A DNA stretch of 64,000 nucleotides from Kaistella treverensis (GTDB taxonomy: Bacteria > Bacteroidota > Bacteroidia > Flavobacteriales > Weeksellaceae), in the NCBI RefSeq assembly GCF_900114045.1, contig NZ_FORQ01000001.1:310001-374000 (forward strand), given 5' to 3'. Position numbers and translations under genes: made by a program. Below are positions 42,482 to 50,210 of this stretch, in pieces. A model generated the notes under the pieces. It was not told where the DNA came from and did not search any database. It saw only the letters and a list, made by a program, of their open reading frames with translations. The stretch's first letter is position 1; every line of letters starts with the position of its first letter.

Positions 42482-43048
42482 ATGAAAAAATTAGTTTTAG
42501 CAGCTTTTTTAGCAAGCGGTTTAGCTTTCGGACAATCCAAAAAAGTAACAGATTCCAACGTTCAGTGGTGGGGTTATAAAATTGCAAAAACCGAAGCTTC
42601 TTCACACAACGGTTTAATCAATGTAAAATCAGGTGATGTAACGCTGAAAAATAACCAAATCGTAGGCGGAACTTTCGTGTTGGATATGAACAGCCTTAAT
42701 GCCAAAGATTTAACCGGTGAATACCAAACCAAATTAAACAATCACCTGAAATCAGGCGATTTTTTCGAAACAGAAAAATTTCCGACTGCGACTTACAAAA
42801 TTACTTCTGTGAAAAAAAATGCTGACAAAGCGTTTCCTTTCATGGTTTACGGAAATTTAACTGCTAAAGGAAAAACAAATCCAGTTGCTTTCCCAGCTAA
42901 AATTTCTTTGAACAAAGGCGTGTTGAATATTGTTTCTGATAAATTCAGCTTCGACCGTCAGAAATTTGATATTGCTTACCAATCTGCAGCGAAAGATGTA
43001 ATCGTAAAAGACGAAATCGATATGCTGATCAACGTAACAGCGAAATAA
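42482..43048 (+). CDS. YceI family protein (3 of 3)
   Basis: A 188-residue YceI-domain protein with a signal peptide (MKKLVLAAFLASGLAFGQ). It has the classic barrel pattern: VQWWGYKIAKTEASSHNG, GGTFVLDMNSLNAKDLTGEYQ, LKSGDFFETEKFPTATYKIT and IYQSAAKDVIVKDEIDM-like ends. It is closer to typical YceI proteins than the two copies near 36-38 kb. It has its own promoter and terminator. The ligand (isoprenoid or fatty acid in the family) is unknown. Confidence 0.92.
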   Translation: MKKLVLAAFLASGLAFGQSKKVTDSNVQWWGYKIAKTEASSHNGLINVKSGDVTLKNNQIVGGTFVLDMNSLNAKDLTGEYQTKLNNHLKSGDFFETEKFPTATYKITSVKKNADKAFPFMVYGNLTAKGKTNPVAFPAKISLNKGVLNIVSDKFSFDRQKFDIAYQSAAKDVIVKDEIDMLINVTAK

Positions 43049-43070
43049 TTTTTCGCGCATATTAAAACGA

Positions 43071-43101
43071 AAAAAGAGCAGCTTTGTCTGCTCTTTTTTT
43101 T
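43071..43101 (+). terminator. Rho-independent terminator after the third YceI gene
   Basis: An 11-bp stem (AAAAAGAGCAG with CTGCTCTTTTT), 6-base loop, T-run. Confidence 0.92.
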
Positions 43102-43112
43102 AATTTTATACC

Positions 43113-43778
43113 ATGAAACTTTATGTCGTAAGCGGGCTCGGTGCTGCTTTCAAAGTCCTGGAGAAAATAAAATTTCCACCCAATGTGGAAGTTGCTTTTA
43201 TCGAATGGCTCATTCCAACTTTAAATGAAGATTTTCACCATTATGTTGAACGGATGGCTGAAAAAGTAGACGACAGCGAACCGTTCGCACTTTTAGGTTA
43301 TTCCTTCGGCGGCCTGATAGTTCAGGAGATCGACAAAATAAAACCTGCTGAAAAAGTCGTAATTCTCGGCAGCATTAAATCCGACAAACAAAAATCGCGC
43401 TTGATAAAATTTGGTGAAATCTCAAAAATTCCGCGTTTTTTGCCCCAAAAATTGTTCAATGTAAAATCGGCCACGGTTTATTCTTTTGCGCGACAGCTCG
43501 TGGATCCGAAAAATCCGAAAATCATGGATTATCTTCAGGTCACCGATCCGTATTACCTGAAATGGGGAATCCAGAAAGTTTCCGACTGGAAGTTTGAGGA
43601 AAACCCGAAAGTAATTCAGATCTTGGGCAGCAAAGACATTGTTTTTCCGCTGAAATATTCCAAACCAGATTACGTTATAGAAAACGGAACACACCTTTTC
43701 CCCGCCACCAAACCACGCCAGGTTTCAAAAATTCTCGCCGAAATTTTCCAGCCTAAAACAGAAAAAGCTAAATCGTAA
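43113..43778 (+). CDS. Alpha/beta hydrolase
   Basis: A 221-residue alpha/beta-hydrolase-fold protein. The nucleophile elbow GYSFGG (Ser about residue 67) is in LLGYSFGGLIVQEI. A C-terminal acid region (LGSKDIVFPLKYSKPDYVIENGTHLF) would supply Asp and His. There is no signal peptide. No tight operon link; it begins 12 bases after the terminator. The substrate is unknown. Confidence 0.82.
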   Translation: MKLYVVSGLGAAFKVLEKIKFPPNVEVAFIEWLIPTLNEDFHHYVERMAEKVDDSEPFALLGYSFGGLIVQEIDKIKPAEKVVILGSIKSDKQKSRLIKFGEISKIPRFLPQKLFNVKSATVYSFARQLVDPKNPKIMDYLQVTDPYYLKWGIQKVSDWKFEENPKVIQILGSKDIVFPLKYSKPDYVIENGTHLFPATKPRQVSKILAEIFQPKTEKAKS

Positions 43779-43883
43779 AAATTACCTGCGTTAACGGCAA
43801 ATTTTTTCGTTTTATCTAACGCTGGAATTATTTTCAAAAATATTTCAGCCACGCTAAACTTTTAGAATGCATAAAATAAGGCT

Positions 43884-43891
43884 TATCTTTG
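43884..43891 (+). promoter_or_regulatory. -7 box for sdaA
   Basis: TATCTTTG, 37 bases before the ATG. A small hairpin (CGAAG with CTTCG, 5-base loop) at 43903-43917 lies in the leader between box and gene. Confidence 0.5.
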
Positions 43892-43928
43892 TCTTAAAAT
43901 TTCGAAGTTAGTCTTCGCTTTAAAAATA

Positions 43929-45347
43929 ATGGAATCAATCAGTGTATTTGAAATTATAAAAGTGGGCATCGGCCCGTCCAGCTCGCACACCATGGGACCT
44001 TGGAACGCCGCTGAAAGCTTTATCAATAACATAAAAAAAACGCATCAGCTCGAAAATGTAACGGAAGTTTTCGTGGAATTTTTCGGCTCTTTAGCAAAAA
44101 CCGGCATCGGCCACGGTACAGACATCGCGGGAATGCTCGGACTTTCCGGTGAAAATTTCAAGCTCATCGATACCACCAAAATAAATGAGAAAATTGAGCA
44201 GATTAAAAGCTCAAACACTTTAAAACTCGGCGGCGAAAAAGAAATTCCATTCGTTTACGGCCATCACCTTATTTTAAACAAACAAAAATCGCTGGAATTT
44301 CACCCGAACGGAATGATTTTCAAAGCTGTTTTTGAAAATGGTGACGAAATCGAGCAGGATTATTATTCTGTCGGCGGCGGCTTTATTGCCACTAAAGAAA
44401 ACAATTCCTACGATTTGCAATGTGTCCGTACGCTTTATCCGTGTCACAACGGTAAAGATATCGAGCGGAATATGGCAAAACTTTCACTCGACAAAATTTC
44501 AGATTTGGTCTTTTTAAACGAAGAATCCTGGCGCACGCGTGAAGAAACCGAAAAAGAAGCACTATACATCTGGGAACAGATCAAACAGTGCGTCTACAAA
44601 GGAGTTAATAAAGAAGGCGTTCTTCCGGGCGGCTTAAAAGTCACCCGACGTGCCGCAAATATCAACCGGAAATTACTCGGCGACAAAATCTATAAAAACC
44701 TTCCGGAATGGTATCAATTACTAGTTGATTCTGACGTAAGTTTTACCAATATTAACAAATGGGTTTCCTGTTTCGCGCTCGCGGTAAACGAGGAAAATGC
44801 CAGTTTCGGCCGCATTATTACCGCGCCAACAAACGGCGCCAGTGGCGTAATTCCCGCTGTTCTCATGTATTCGCAGGTGTTCACCGAGTTTAAAAGCGAC
44901 GATAATGTCGTGCGTTTCCTTTTGGTGGCAGGTGAAATCGGCACACTTTTTAAAAAAAATGCTACCATTTCTGCAGCAATGGGCGGCTGCCAGGCAGAAA
45001 TCGGCGTTTCATCCGCAATGGCAGCAGCGGGTTTGACAGAAATTATGGGCGGCACGCCGGGACAGGTTTTGATGGCTGCAGAAATCGCCATGGAACATCA
45101 TCTCGGTCTCACCTGCGATCCGATCGCCGGTTTGGTGCAGATTCCGTGCATTGAACGCAATTCCATGGGTGCTATAAAAGCAATTACAGCCGCAAATATC
45201 GCGCTGGAATCCGATCCTGCAAAAGCCCGCGTCACCTTGGACGAAGTCATCCAATCGATGTGGGAAACCGCGCAAAGCATGAGTGATCGTTTCAAGGAAA
45301 CGTCGGAAGGCGGCCTCGCCATCGCGGTTAACGTAGCAGAATGTTAG
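43929..45347 (+). CDS. sdaA: L-serine ammonia-lyase
   Basis: A 472-residue single-chain [4Fe-4S] serine dehydratase converting L-serine to pyruvate and ammonia. The beta part begins with IGPSSSHTMGPWNAAESF, and the alpha part has APTNGASGVIPAVLMYS, GCQAEIGVSSAMAAAGL and CDPIAGLVQIPCIERN, supplying the cluster cysteines. The alpha and beta domains are fused, as in many Gram-negative bacteria. No neighbour is tightly linked; it has its own promoter and terminator. Confidence 0.95.
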   Translation: MESISVFEIIKVGIGPSSSHTMGPWNAAESFINNIKKTHQLENVTEVFVEFFGSLAKTGIGHGTDIAGMLGLSGENFKLIDTTKINEKIEQIKSSNTLKLGGEKEIPFVYGHHLILNKQKSLEFHPNGMIFKAVFENGDEIEQDYYSVGGGFIATKENNSYDLQCVRTLYPCHNGKDIERNMAKLSLDKISDLVFLNEESWRTREETEKEALYIWEQIKQCVYKGVNKEGVLPGGLKVTRRAANINRKLLGDKIYKNLPEWYQLLVDSDVSFTNINKWVSCFALAVNEENASFGRIITAPTNGASGVIPAVLMYSQVFTEFKSDDNVVRFLLVAGEIGTLFKKNATISAAMGGCQAEIGVSSAMAAAGLTEIMGGTPGQVLMAAEIAMEHHLGLTCDPIAGLVQIPCIERNSMGAIKAITAANIALESDPAKARVTLDEVIQSMWETAQSMSDRFKETSEGGLAIAVNVAEC

Positions 45348-45379
45348 ATTTTTCTGAGGAGCAACACGATTTTCGCTTC

Positions 45380-45470
45380 TTAGAAGACGGGTTCCGGCTG
45401 TCCACTGTATCTTTTTATTTTTTTGCAAAAATAAAAAGGATGCCGTTTCCATCAGGTCTACAAGTCGGTT
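45380..45470 (+). repeat. Repeat element with a perfect 12-bp A/T hairpin
   Basis: GACGGGTTCCGGCTGTCCAC at the left and GGATGCCGTTTCCATCAGG at the right enclose a hairpin (CTTTTTATTTTT with AAAAATAAAAAG, 4-base loop) at 45411-45438. There is one copy in the window. It resembles dispersed elements of Chryseobacterium by memory only. Confidence 0.55.
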
Positions 45471-45502
45471 TTAGCACGAGCTCAAAAAATTTCAAAATAA
45501 AA

Positions 45503-45530
45503 AATTTGCCGCTATTTGCGGCAATTTTTC
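45503..45530 (+). terminator. Rho-independent terminator after sdaA
   Basis: A 7-bp stem (TTGCCGC with GCGGCAA), 5-base loop, T-run. Confidence 0.8.
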
Positions 45531-45630
45531 TTTAATTCAAAAACGAAAAAAATGTGCTTTTAGCGCCTAAAATTTATGAACCAGGAAAGAAAAAAAGATT
45601 TCAGCTTGAACAGCTTTGGTAAAAAAACTA

Positions 45631-45662
45631 AAAATTTGCCATTAAAACGGCAAATTTTTTAT
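45631..45662. terminator. Bidirectional terminator between sdaA and tyrA
   Basis: A 10-bp stem (AAAATTTGCC with GGCAAATTTT), 8-base loop, T-runs on both strands. It serves tyrA on the minus strand. Confidence 0.85.
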
Positions 45663-45710
45663 AATTCTAAAACCGAAAAAAAAGACTTTTTAGGAGGAAA
45701 AAAATAAAAA

Positions 45711-46553
45711 TTAGCGTAAAATTCCACGAATTTTATTCGCATTGCGAATCAGCTCTTCAAGGTATTCGTAGTTATCTTTTTCCAAGGCAGACTTAAATTT
45801 TCGAAGCTGCGTAATGTGTTCATTTAGAACATCCAGAACATTTTCTTTATTCTGCTTGAATATCGGAACCCACATTTCCGGATGCGATTTCGCCAAACGC
45901 ACCGTGCTTGAAAATCCGGAACTCGCCAGCTGAAAAATGGTGTCTTCTTCGCGCTCCTTTTCCAGAACCGTGTTTGCCAGCGCGTATGACGTAATATGCG
46001 AAATGTGGGAAATGTACGCGGTGTGAATGTCGTGGCTTTCTGCGTCCATATAGAGCAAATTCATTTCGAGATTTTCTGCTACTTTTTCCACCAATTTTAG
46101 TGCCTCTTCCGCGGAATTTTCCTTATCGCAAATGACGCCGGCGCGTTCTGAAAAACTGTCTATTTTAGCGGCTTGCGGTCCGGAATTTTCGGTTCCCCAC
46201 ATCGGGTGAAACGCGACGAAGCGTTTTCTGTTCGGGTGATTTTTTACCGCATTTACAATCCCAAATTTTGTGGAGCCAACGTCCATTACGGTTTTATTTT
46301 CATTCACCAAATCCAAAACTGTCGGCAGCAATTTCCGCGTTGCATCAACCGGAATAGCGAGAATCACCAAATCGGAATTTTCTACAGCATTTTCCAGCGT
46401 AGAAATTTCATCAATAATTCCGAGCGTTTTTGCCTGCTGCAAATGATTTTCGTTGAAATCAACGCCGTAAACAAACTTAGCAAGACCTTTTTCCTTTAGC
46501 TTTAAAGCCATTGAGCCGCCAATTAATCCAACACCGACAATTGCTACTTTCAT
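45711..46553 (-). CDS. tyrA: Prephenate dehydrogenase
   Basis: A 280-residue NAD-dependent prephenate dehydrogenase making 4-hydroxyphenylpyruvate for tyrosine. It starts with the Rossmann motif VAIVGVGLIGGSMALKL. It then has ENSDLVILAIPVD, FVAFHPMWGTENSG (the prephenate-binding His region) and TAYISHISHITSYALANTVLE. It lies 15 bases downstream of a membrane-anchored hypothetical gene and at the end of the asparaginase-tsaE-ald run. Chorismate enzymes for the rest of the pathway are elsewhere, apart from trpE. Confidence 0.93.
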   Translation of the reverse strand: MKVAIVGVGLIGGSMALKLKEKGLAKFVYGVDFNENHLQQAKTLGIIDEISTLENAVENSDLVILAIPVDATRKLLPTVLDLVNENKTVMDVGSTKFGIVNAVKNHPNRKRFVAFHPMWGTENSGPQAAKIDSFSERAGVICDKENSAEEALKLVEKVAENLEMNLLYMDAESHDIHTAYISHISHITSYALANTVLEKEREEDTIFQLASSGFSSTVRLAKSHPEMWVPIFKQNKENVLDVLNEHITQLRKFKSALEKDNYEYLEELIRNANKIRGILR

Positions 46554-46568
46554 AAATTGGTTGAGATT

Positions 46569-46940
46569 TTAGCGTATTTTTTGCAGACTTTGAAAATGAG
46601 ATTGCTCCGCGCATTTTTCAAAAATAATTTCAAAGCGCGGATTATTTTTCGGGTAATTTAAAGTGTAGGCCGGACAAGGTTCTTTTTGGGCTTCACTTCG
46701 TTCAAAATCAATATTTCCTTTGGCGAGAATACTGTCTTTTAAAAATTTCTCATCAATTTTCAGAATTTTCATTTCAGCCTGAAAGTCTGGTGAATAGATA
46801 AATTCTTTTGAAAGTGTTTCGGCGATCACGCGGGAATTCGGCAAATATCCGCTGCAGCTTGCGCCTTTTTTGTTCAGAATAAAAAATACGATAACAAGGC
46901 CCGGAATAAGGCCTAATAAAAAGAATTTGAGTTTTCTCAT
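46569..46940 (-). CDS. Small membrane-anchored hypothetical protein
   Basis: A 123-residue protein with an N-terminal transmembrane anchor (KFFLLGLIPGLVIVFFIL). The remainder is a soluble domain with a conserved-looking YLPNSRVIAETLSKEF segment and four Cys residues (SCSGY, PCPAY, KCAEQ). No family recognised with confidence; it may be related to DUF4258-type proteins. It abuts the alanine dehydrogenase stop with no gap. Its role is unknown. Confidence 0.6.
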   Translation of the reverse strand: MRKLKFFLLGLIPGLVIVFFILNKKGASCSGYLPNSRVIAETLSKEFIYSPDFQAEMKILKIDEKFLKDSILAKGNIDFERSEAQKEPCPAYTLNYPKNNPRFEIIFEKCAEQSHFQSLQKIR

Positions 46941-48134
46941 TTAGAAAATTAAAAGATTGATGTCGTGGTAAGTCAGGTCGAAACGATCGCAGATCATTTT
47001 TTTGGTATGTCGGCCCTTGTACATATAGAGTGACTGTTTCATTTCGTTTTTATGGACCAGCATATTGTCAAAACCGCCCTCTTCGTCGTAGTTGAGGAGA
47101 TAGGAGAGGAAGAAATTGGAAATCGCTTTGGTAGTCGTACGCGGCATTTTCGAGGTTAGATTTGGTAATCCACAATGGATGACGCCGTGTTTGATGATAT
47201 ACGGATTTTCCATATCGGTAAGCTCCGAAGTCTCAATCATTTTACCGTTATCAATGGTAACATCGATGATGACGCTGCCTTTTTTCATGCCGATGACCAT
47301 TTCTTCGGTGATGATGGGAACGAAACTCAATTTGGAAAGCGCACCTATTACTACATCAGCTCGTTTTAAACTTTTTGCGAGTTCTTTCGGGTCGATAATT
47401 GAAGTGGGAACGCGGCCGTCAACCATCATATGCAACCGGCGAAGTTTTGAAAGCGAATTATCGAAGACTTTCACGCTCGCGCCCAAACCTAAAGCCGCTT
47501 TTGTCGCGAATTCTCCTACGATTCCCGCACCCATTACCACGACTTCGGTCGGACGAACGCCTGTGATTCCACCCAACATTAATCCATTGGAAAGTGCCAA
47601 TAATTCGGCGGCATAAAGCACCGAAATATTTCCGGCAATTTCACCGATTAATCTTACGAGTGAAAGTTGCTTGTATTCGTCGGCGATGAATTCAAACGCG
47701 ATGGCGTTTACTTTTTTCTCCGCGAGTTTTTTGAAATATTCTTTATCACGTAGGTTAATTTGCAAAGCAGAAACCAGATAAATGTTTGGTTTCAGCAGTT
47801 CTATTTCTTCTACCGTTGGCGGATTGATTTTTAAAACCAAATCCTGCTCAAAAGTTTCGCGCGGATCCTGTGTAATTTTCGCACCAGAATTGGAGTATTG
47901 CAGATCGGTGAAAAAAGAACCGTCGCCAGCGCCGGATTCCACAATAATCTGGTGTCCGTTTGCGACCAAAACCTGTACGGCGTCCGGAGTGATACATGTC
48001 CGTCTTTCGTTCAGGCAGGTTTCTTTCGGAATTCCGATGCTGAACTGTTTTCCTTTTTTTACAATTTCGAGTTTTTCCTCCTTCGGTAATAATTCCTGTT
48101 CGGTAAAAGGAGTGAAAACATGCGTGTTCCCCAT
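46941..48134 (-). CDS. ald: Alanine dehydrogenase
   Basis: A 397-residue NAD-dependent enzyme interconverting pyruvate and L-alanine. The N-terminal domain starts GIPKETCLNERRTCITPDAV. The Rossmann domain has VVMGAGIVGEFATKAALGLGASVKVFDN, and the IDVTIDNGKMIE and GVIHCGLPNL segments are also typical of the family. It has its own -7 box, 46 bases upstream, so it may be transcribed separately from tsaE. Confidence 0.92.
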   Translation of the reverse strand: MGNTHVFTPFTEQELLPKEEKLEIVKKGKQFSIGIPKETCLNERRTCITPDAVQVLVANGHQIIVESGAGDGSFFTDLQYSNSGAKITQDPRETFEQDLVLKINPPTVEEIELLKPNIYLVSALQINLRDKEYFKKLAEKKVNAIAFEFIADEYKQLSLVRLIGEIAGNISVLYAAELLALSNGLMLGGITGVRPTEVVVMGAGIVGEFATKAALGLGASVKVFDNSLSKLRRLHMMVDGRVPTSIIDPKELAKSLKRADVVIGALSKLSFVPIITEEMVIGMKKGSVIIDVTIDNGKMIETSELTDMENPYIIKHGVIHCGLPNLTSKMPRTTTKAISNFFLSYLLNYDEEGGFDNMLVHKNEMKQSLYMYKGRHTKKMICDRFDLTYHDINLLIF

Positions 48135-48180
48135 AGTGTAAAATTTATATAACCACGGCTATTCCGTAGAAATTAAGACG

Positions 48181-48188
48181 CAAAGATA
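48181..48188 (-). promoter_or_regulatory. -7 box for alanine dehydrogenase
   Basis: TATCTTTG on the minus strand, 46 bases before the ATG. No -33 TTG found. Confidence 0.5.
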
Positions 48189-48216
48189 CAATGATTTAAG
48201 TATTAATGAAGAAATT

Positions 48217-48624
48217 TTAGCGGAAGTTCACCACGCGTGAATTGCCTTCACTTTCGATGCGCATTTCGTGATGTGGACTTTGCGAAAGTTCGTATTCATA
48301 GACTTCCGGCCATTCAATAACGCATAAAAAAGCGTTGTCCAGGTATTCATCAATGCCTATGTCGTCCACCTCGCGCGCATTTTTCAGACGGTATAAATCG
48401 AAATGGAAAATATTGCCTTTCGGTGTGTCATATTCATTCACGATCGCGTAAGTAGGTGAAGAAACTTCTGCGGAACTGCCGAGGTTTTTTACCAGGAACT
48501 GAGTAAAAGTGGTCTTTCCGGCGCCTAAATTTCCTTTAAGCAAAAGAATATTGTGCTTGATTTCGGGCAAAATTTCATCGATTACTTTTTGCCAGTCTTC
48601 AATTTTATCTATTTTAAATTTCAT
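48217..48624 (-). CDS. tsaE: tRNA threonylcarbamoyladenosine biosynthesis ATPase
   Basis: A 135-residue P-loop ATPase that, with TsaB and TsaD, transfers the threonylcarbamoyl group to A37 of tRNAs reading ANN codons. The Walker A motif LLKGNLGAGKTTFTQFLV is near residues 27-44. SSPTYAIVNEY and FHFDLYRLKNAREVDDIGIDEY follow. The ATG abuts the asparaginase stop with no gap. TsaB and TsaD are not in the window. Confidence 0.93.
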   Translation of the reverse strand: MKFKIDKIEDWQKVIDEILPEIKHNILLLKGNLGAGKTTFTQFLVKNLGSSAEVSSPTYAIVNEYDTPKGNIFHFDLYRLKNAREVDDIGIDEYLDNAFLCVIEWPEVYEYELSQSPHHEMRIESEGNSRVVNFR

Positions 48625-49629
48625 TTACTTATAAATTTCAACCAAAATTTCACCATCCTGGGTTATCGCTCCTCGATACATGCCGGAAGTGTTGAACGGC
48701 ATTGCAATGTTTCCGTCTTTGTCCAACGCAATTAAACCGCCGTCGCCGCCCATTTTTTCAATTTCATCAATGGTTTCCTGTGATGCAGTTTTAATGTCTT
48801 TATTTTGATATTCTATTTTCGCCGCTATGGTGCGCGCAGCCGTGGAACGGATGAAAAATTCGCCCCAGCCGGTGGCAGAAATGCCGACCTGAGAATTCGC
48901 GTAAGTTCCTGCACCGATTATTGGCGCATCACCAATTCTACCGTATTTTTTATTGGTCATTCCACCGGTAGAAGTTCCCGCCGCGAGATTTCCCATTTTG
49001 TCTAAAGCCACCGCACCAACTGTACCGAACTTTTGATCGATTTCGTAAGCTGCCGGCAAAGTATTTTGAGAAATTGGCTGCTTTTTAGCGGTTTTTTCTT
49101 TTTCTTTAAGTTTCTGCAAACCGTCCCAACGGTCTTTTGTCCAGAAATATTTCGGATCTACAATTTCCAAATTTTGCTCTTTTGCAAACTGCTCTGCGCC
49201 GGCACCAGAAAGCATGACGTGCTCCGATTTCTGCATCACTGCAATTGCCGTTCTGATCGGGTTTTTAATGGTATGAACGCCCGCAATTGCGCCCGCCGAT
49301 TTGTCCTTTCCGTACATAACCGCAGCATCGAGCTCGTTTGTACCGTCGGCGGTGAAAACCGCGCCTTTTCCGGCGTTAAATAGCGGTGAATCTTCCATCA
49401 CCACAATTGCCGCAGCCACGGCGTTCACCGATGTTTTTCCGTTCTGAATTTCAGCATAACCGGCTTTTAAAGCTTCGGTAAGCTTCGCTGCGTATGCTTT
49501 TTCTTTTTCCGGCGTCATATTGGATTTCAGAATGGTGCCGGCGCCGCCATGAATGACCATTACGTATTTTTTCTGTGCTGAAAGCAGCAGGGATGTCGCT
49601 ACAAATGCGGATAAAAAGATTTTTTTCAT
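48625..49629 (-). CDS. Isoaspartyl peptidase/L-asparaginase, Ntn-hydrolase type
   Basis: A 334-residue exported enzyme with a signal peptide (MKKIFLSAFVATSLLLSAQ). The autocleavage site is FGTVGAVALD with the catalytic Thr at about residue 203. The family motif STGGMTNKKYGRIGDAPIIG is also clear. It would hydrolyse asparagine or beta-aspartyl peptides in the periplasm. It heads the minus-strand run ending at tyrA. Its -7 box (49654-49647) is 17 bases before the ATG. Confidence 0.92.
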   Translation of the reverse strand: MKKIFLSAFVATSLLLSAQKKYVMVIHGGAGTILKSNMTPEKEKAYAAKLTEALKAGYAEIQNGKTSVNAVAAAIVVMEDSPLFNAGKGAVFTADGTNELDAAVMYGKDKSAGAIAGVHTIKNPIRTAIAVMQKSEHVMLSGAGAEQFAKEQNLEIVDPKYFWTKDRWDGLQKLKEKEKTAKKQPISQNTLPAAYEIDQKFGTVGAVALDKMGNLAAGTSTGGMTNKKYGRIGDAPIIGAGTYANSQVGISATGWGEFFIRSTAARTIAAKIEYQNKDIKTASQETIDEIEKMGGDGGLIALDKDGNIAMPFNTSGMYRGAITQDGEILVEIYK

Positions 49630-49646
49630 AACAGGAAATTGTGAGT

Positions 49647-49654
49647 CAAATTTA
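49647..49654 (-). promoter_or_regulatory. -7 box for asparaginase
   Basis: TAAATTTG on the minus strand, 17 bases before the ATG. The long hairpin 49661-49705 begins where the -33 box should lie. Confidence 0.5.
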
Positions 49655-49660
49655 TAGAAT

Positions 49661-49705
49661 TTTTTGGTAGCGCGCTCCGCCGCAGGCGGAGCGCGCTACC
49701 AAAAA
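49661..49705. repeat. Perfect 21-bp palindromic hairpin
   Basis: Two 21-base arms without a mismatch around a GCA loop, centred on CTCCGCC and GGCGGAG. It lies between divergent promoters, so it is unlikely to be a terminator. The same GCA loop closes the copy 2 hairpin at 50055-50081. Confidence 0.85.
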
Positions 49706-49985
49706 GAGATTTTGTAGCGTTTTAGCAGGGAATTTTTCAGATTTAAAGTAAATATAAAATGTGAAATATTGCTTATTTAGCGGCGAATTTTTTTTATTTT
49801 CGTGCATTCGTGGCTTTTTTCTTACATATTTATTGGCAGTTCGCACAGATTTGTGAAATCTAATCTGACATTTCTCGCGCGGATTTCTCTGATGAATGTT
49901 CTGGAAAAATTGGGTGTTTTGGCGGGCAATTTTTTAGCGTTTTGAAGGAAATTTTTTAGCAAAATTGTACAAATGAAAAATCAGC

Positions 49986-50173
49986 CCTTTTAGCCGGTAA
50001 TTTTTCAATTTGCACTTTCCGCGTAAGGGATCGAAATGGAAAGCCCGGAATGCGCCGCGCTGCGCCGCAGGCGCAGCGCGGTAAATGAGGACTTGTAATG
50101 AAGAGCCAGACCCGAGCGGCGGGAAATCTGTGCGCTCCCAAATTAAGCGCGGGCGAGGGATACGCCCAAATTT
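49986..50173 (+). repeat. Large dispersed repeat, copy 2 (before dnaG)
   Basis: CCTTTTAGCCGGTAATTTTTC, then AAGGGATCGAAATGGAAAGC, a perfect 12-bp hairpin with a GCA loop at 50055-50081, GAGCCAGACCCGAGCGGC, and GGCGAGGGATACGCCC. The order matches copy 1 at 28885-29030. It continues to within about 40 bases of the dnaG ATG. Confidence 0.75.
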
Positions 50174-50210
50174 TCTGCAAAAACAAAAACTTATTTCCTA
50201 TTTTTACCAA

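Larger units (their letters stand above)
45348..45710. other. Gene-free stretch with a repeat and two terminators
   Basis: About 360 bases between the sdaA and tyrA ends. It contains a repeat with a long A/T hairpin at 45380-45470 and two terminators. A 64-codon ORF beginning inside the sdaA stop is not credible. Nothing else is visible. Confidence 0.6.
49630..50210. other. Gene-free stretch with many intergenic repeats
   Basis: About 580 bases between divergent asparaginase and dnaG. It holds a 21-bp hairpin, a cluster of short TTTTAGC..AATTTTT units (49719-50010), CACAGATTT/GAAATCT-type simple repeats (about 49840-49910) and the large dispersed repeat copy 2 near dnaG. Nothing codes here. 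Confidence 0.7.

Noticed and set aside
45341-45535. A 64-codon ORF after sdaA
   Set aside because: It starts inside the sdaA stop region and runs through the A/T repeat hairpin and the terminator; no protein-like features.
50085-50210. Upstream extension of dnaG giving a longer N-terminus (start near 50085)
   Set aside because: The extension reads through the dispersed repeat (EEPDPSG) and has no primase homology; the ATG at 50211 gives the family start.
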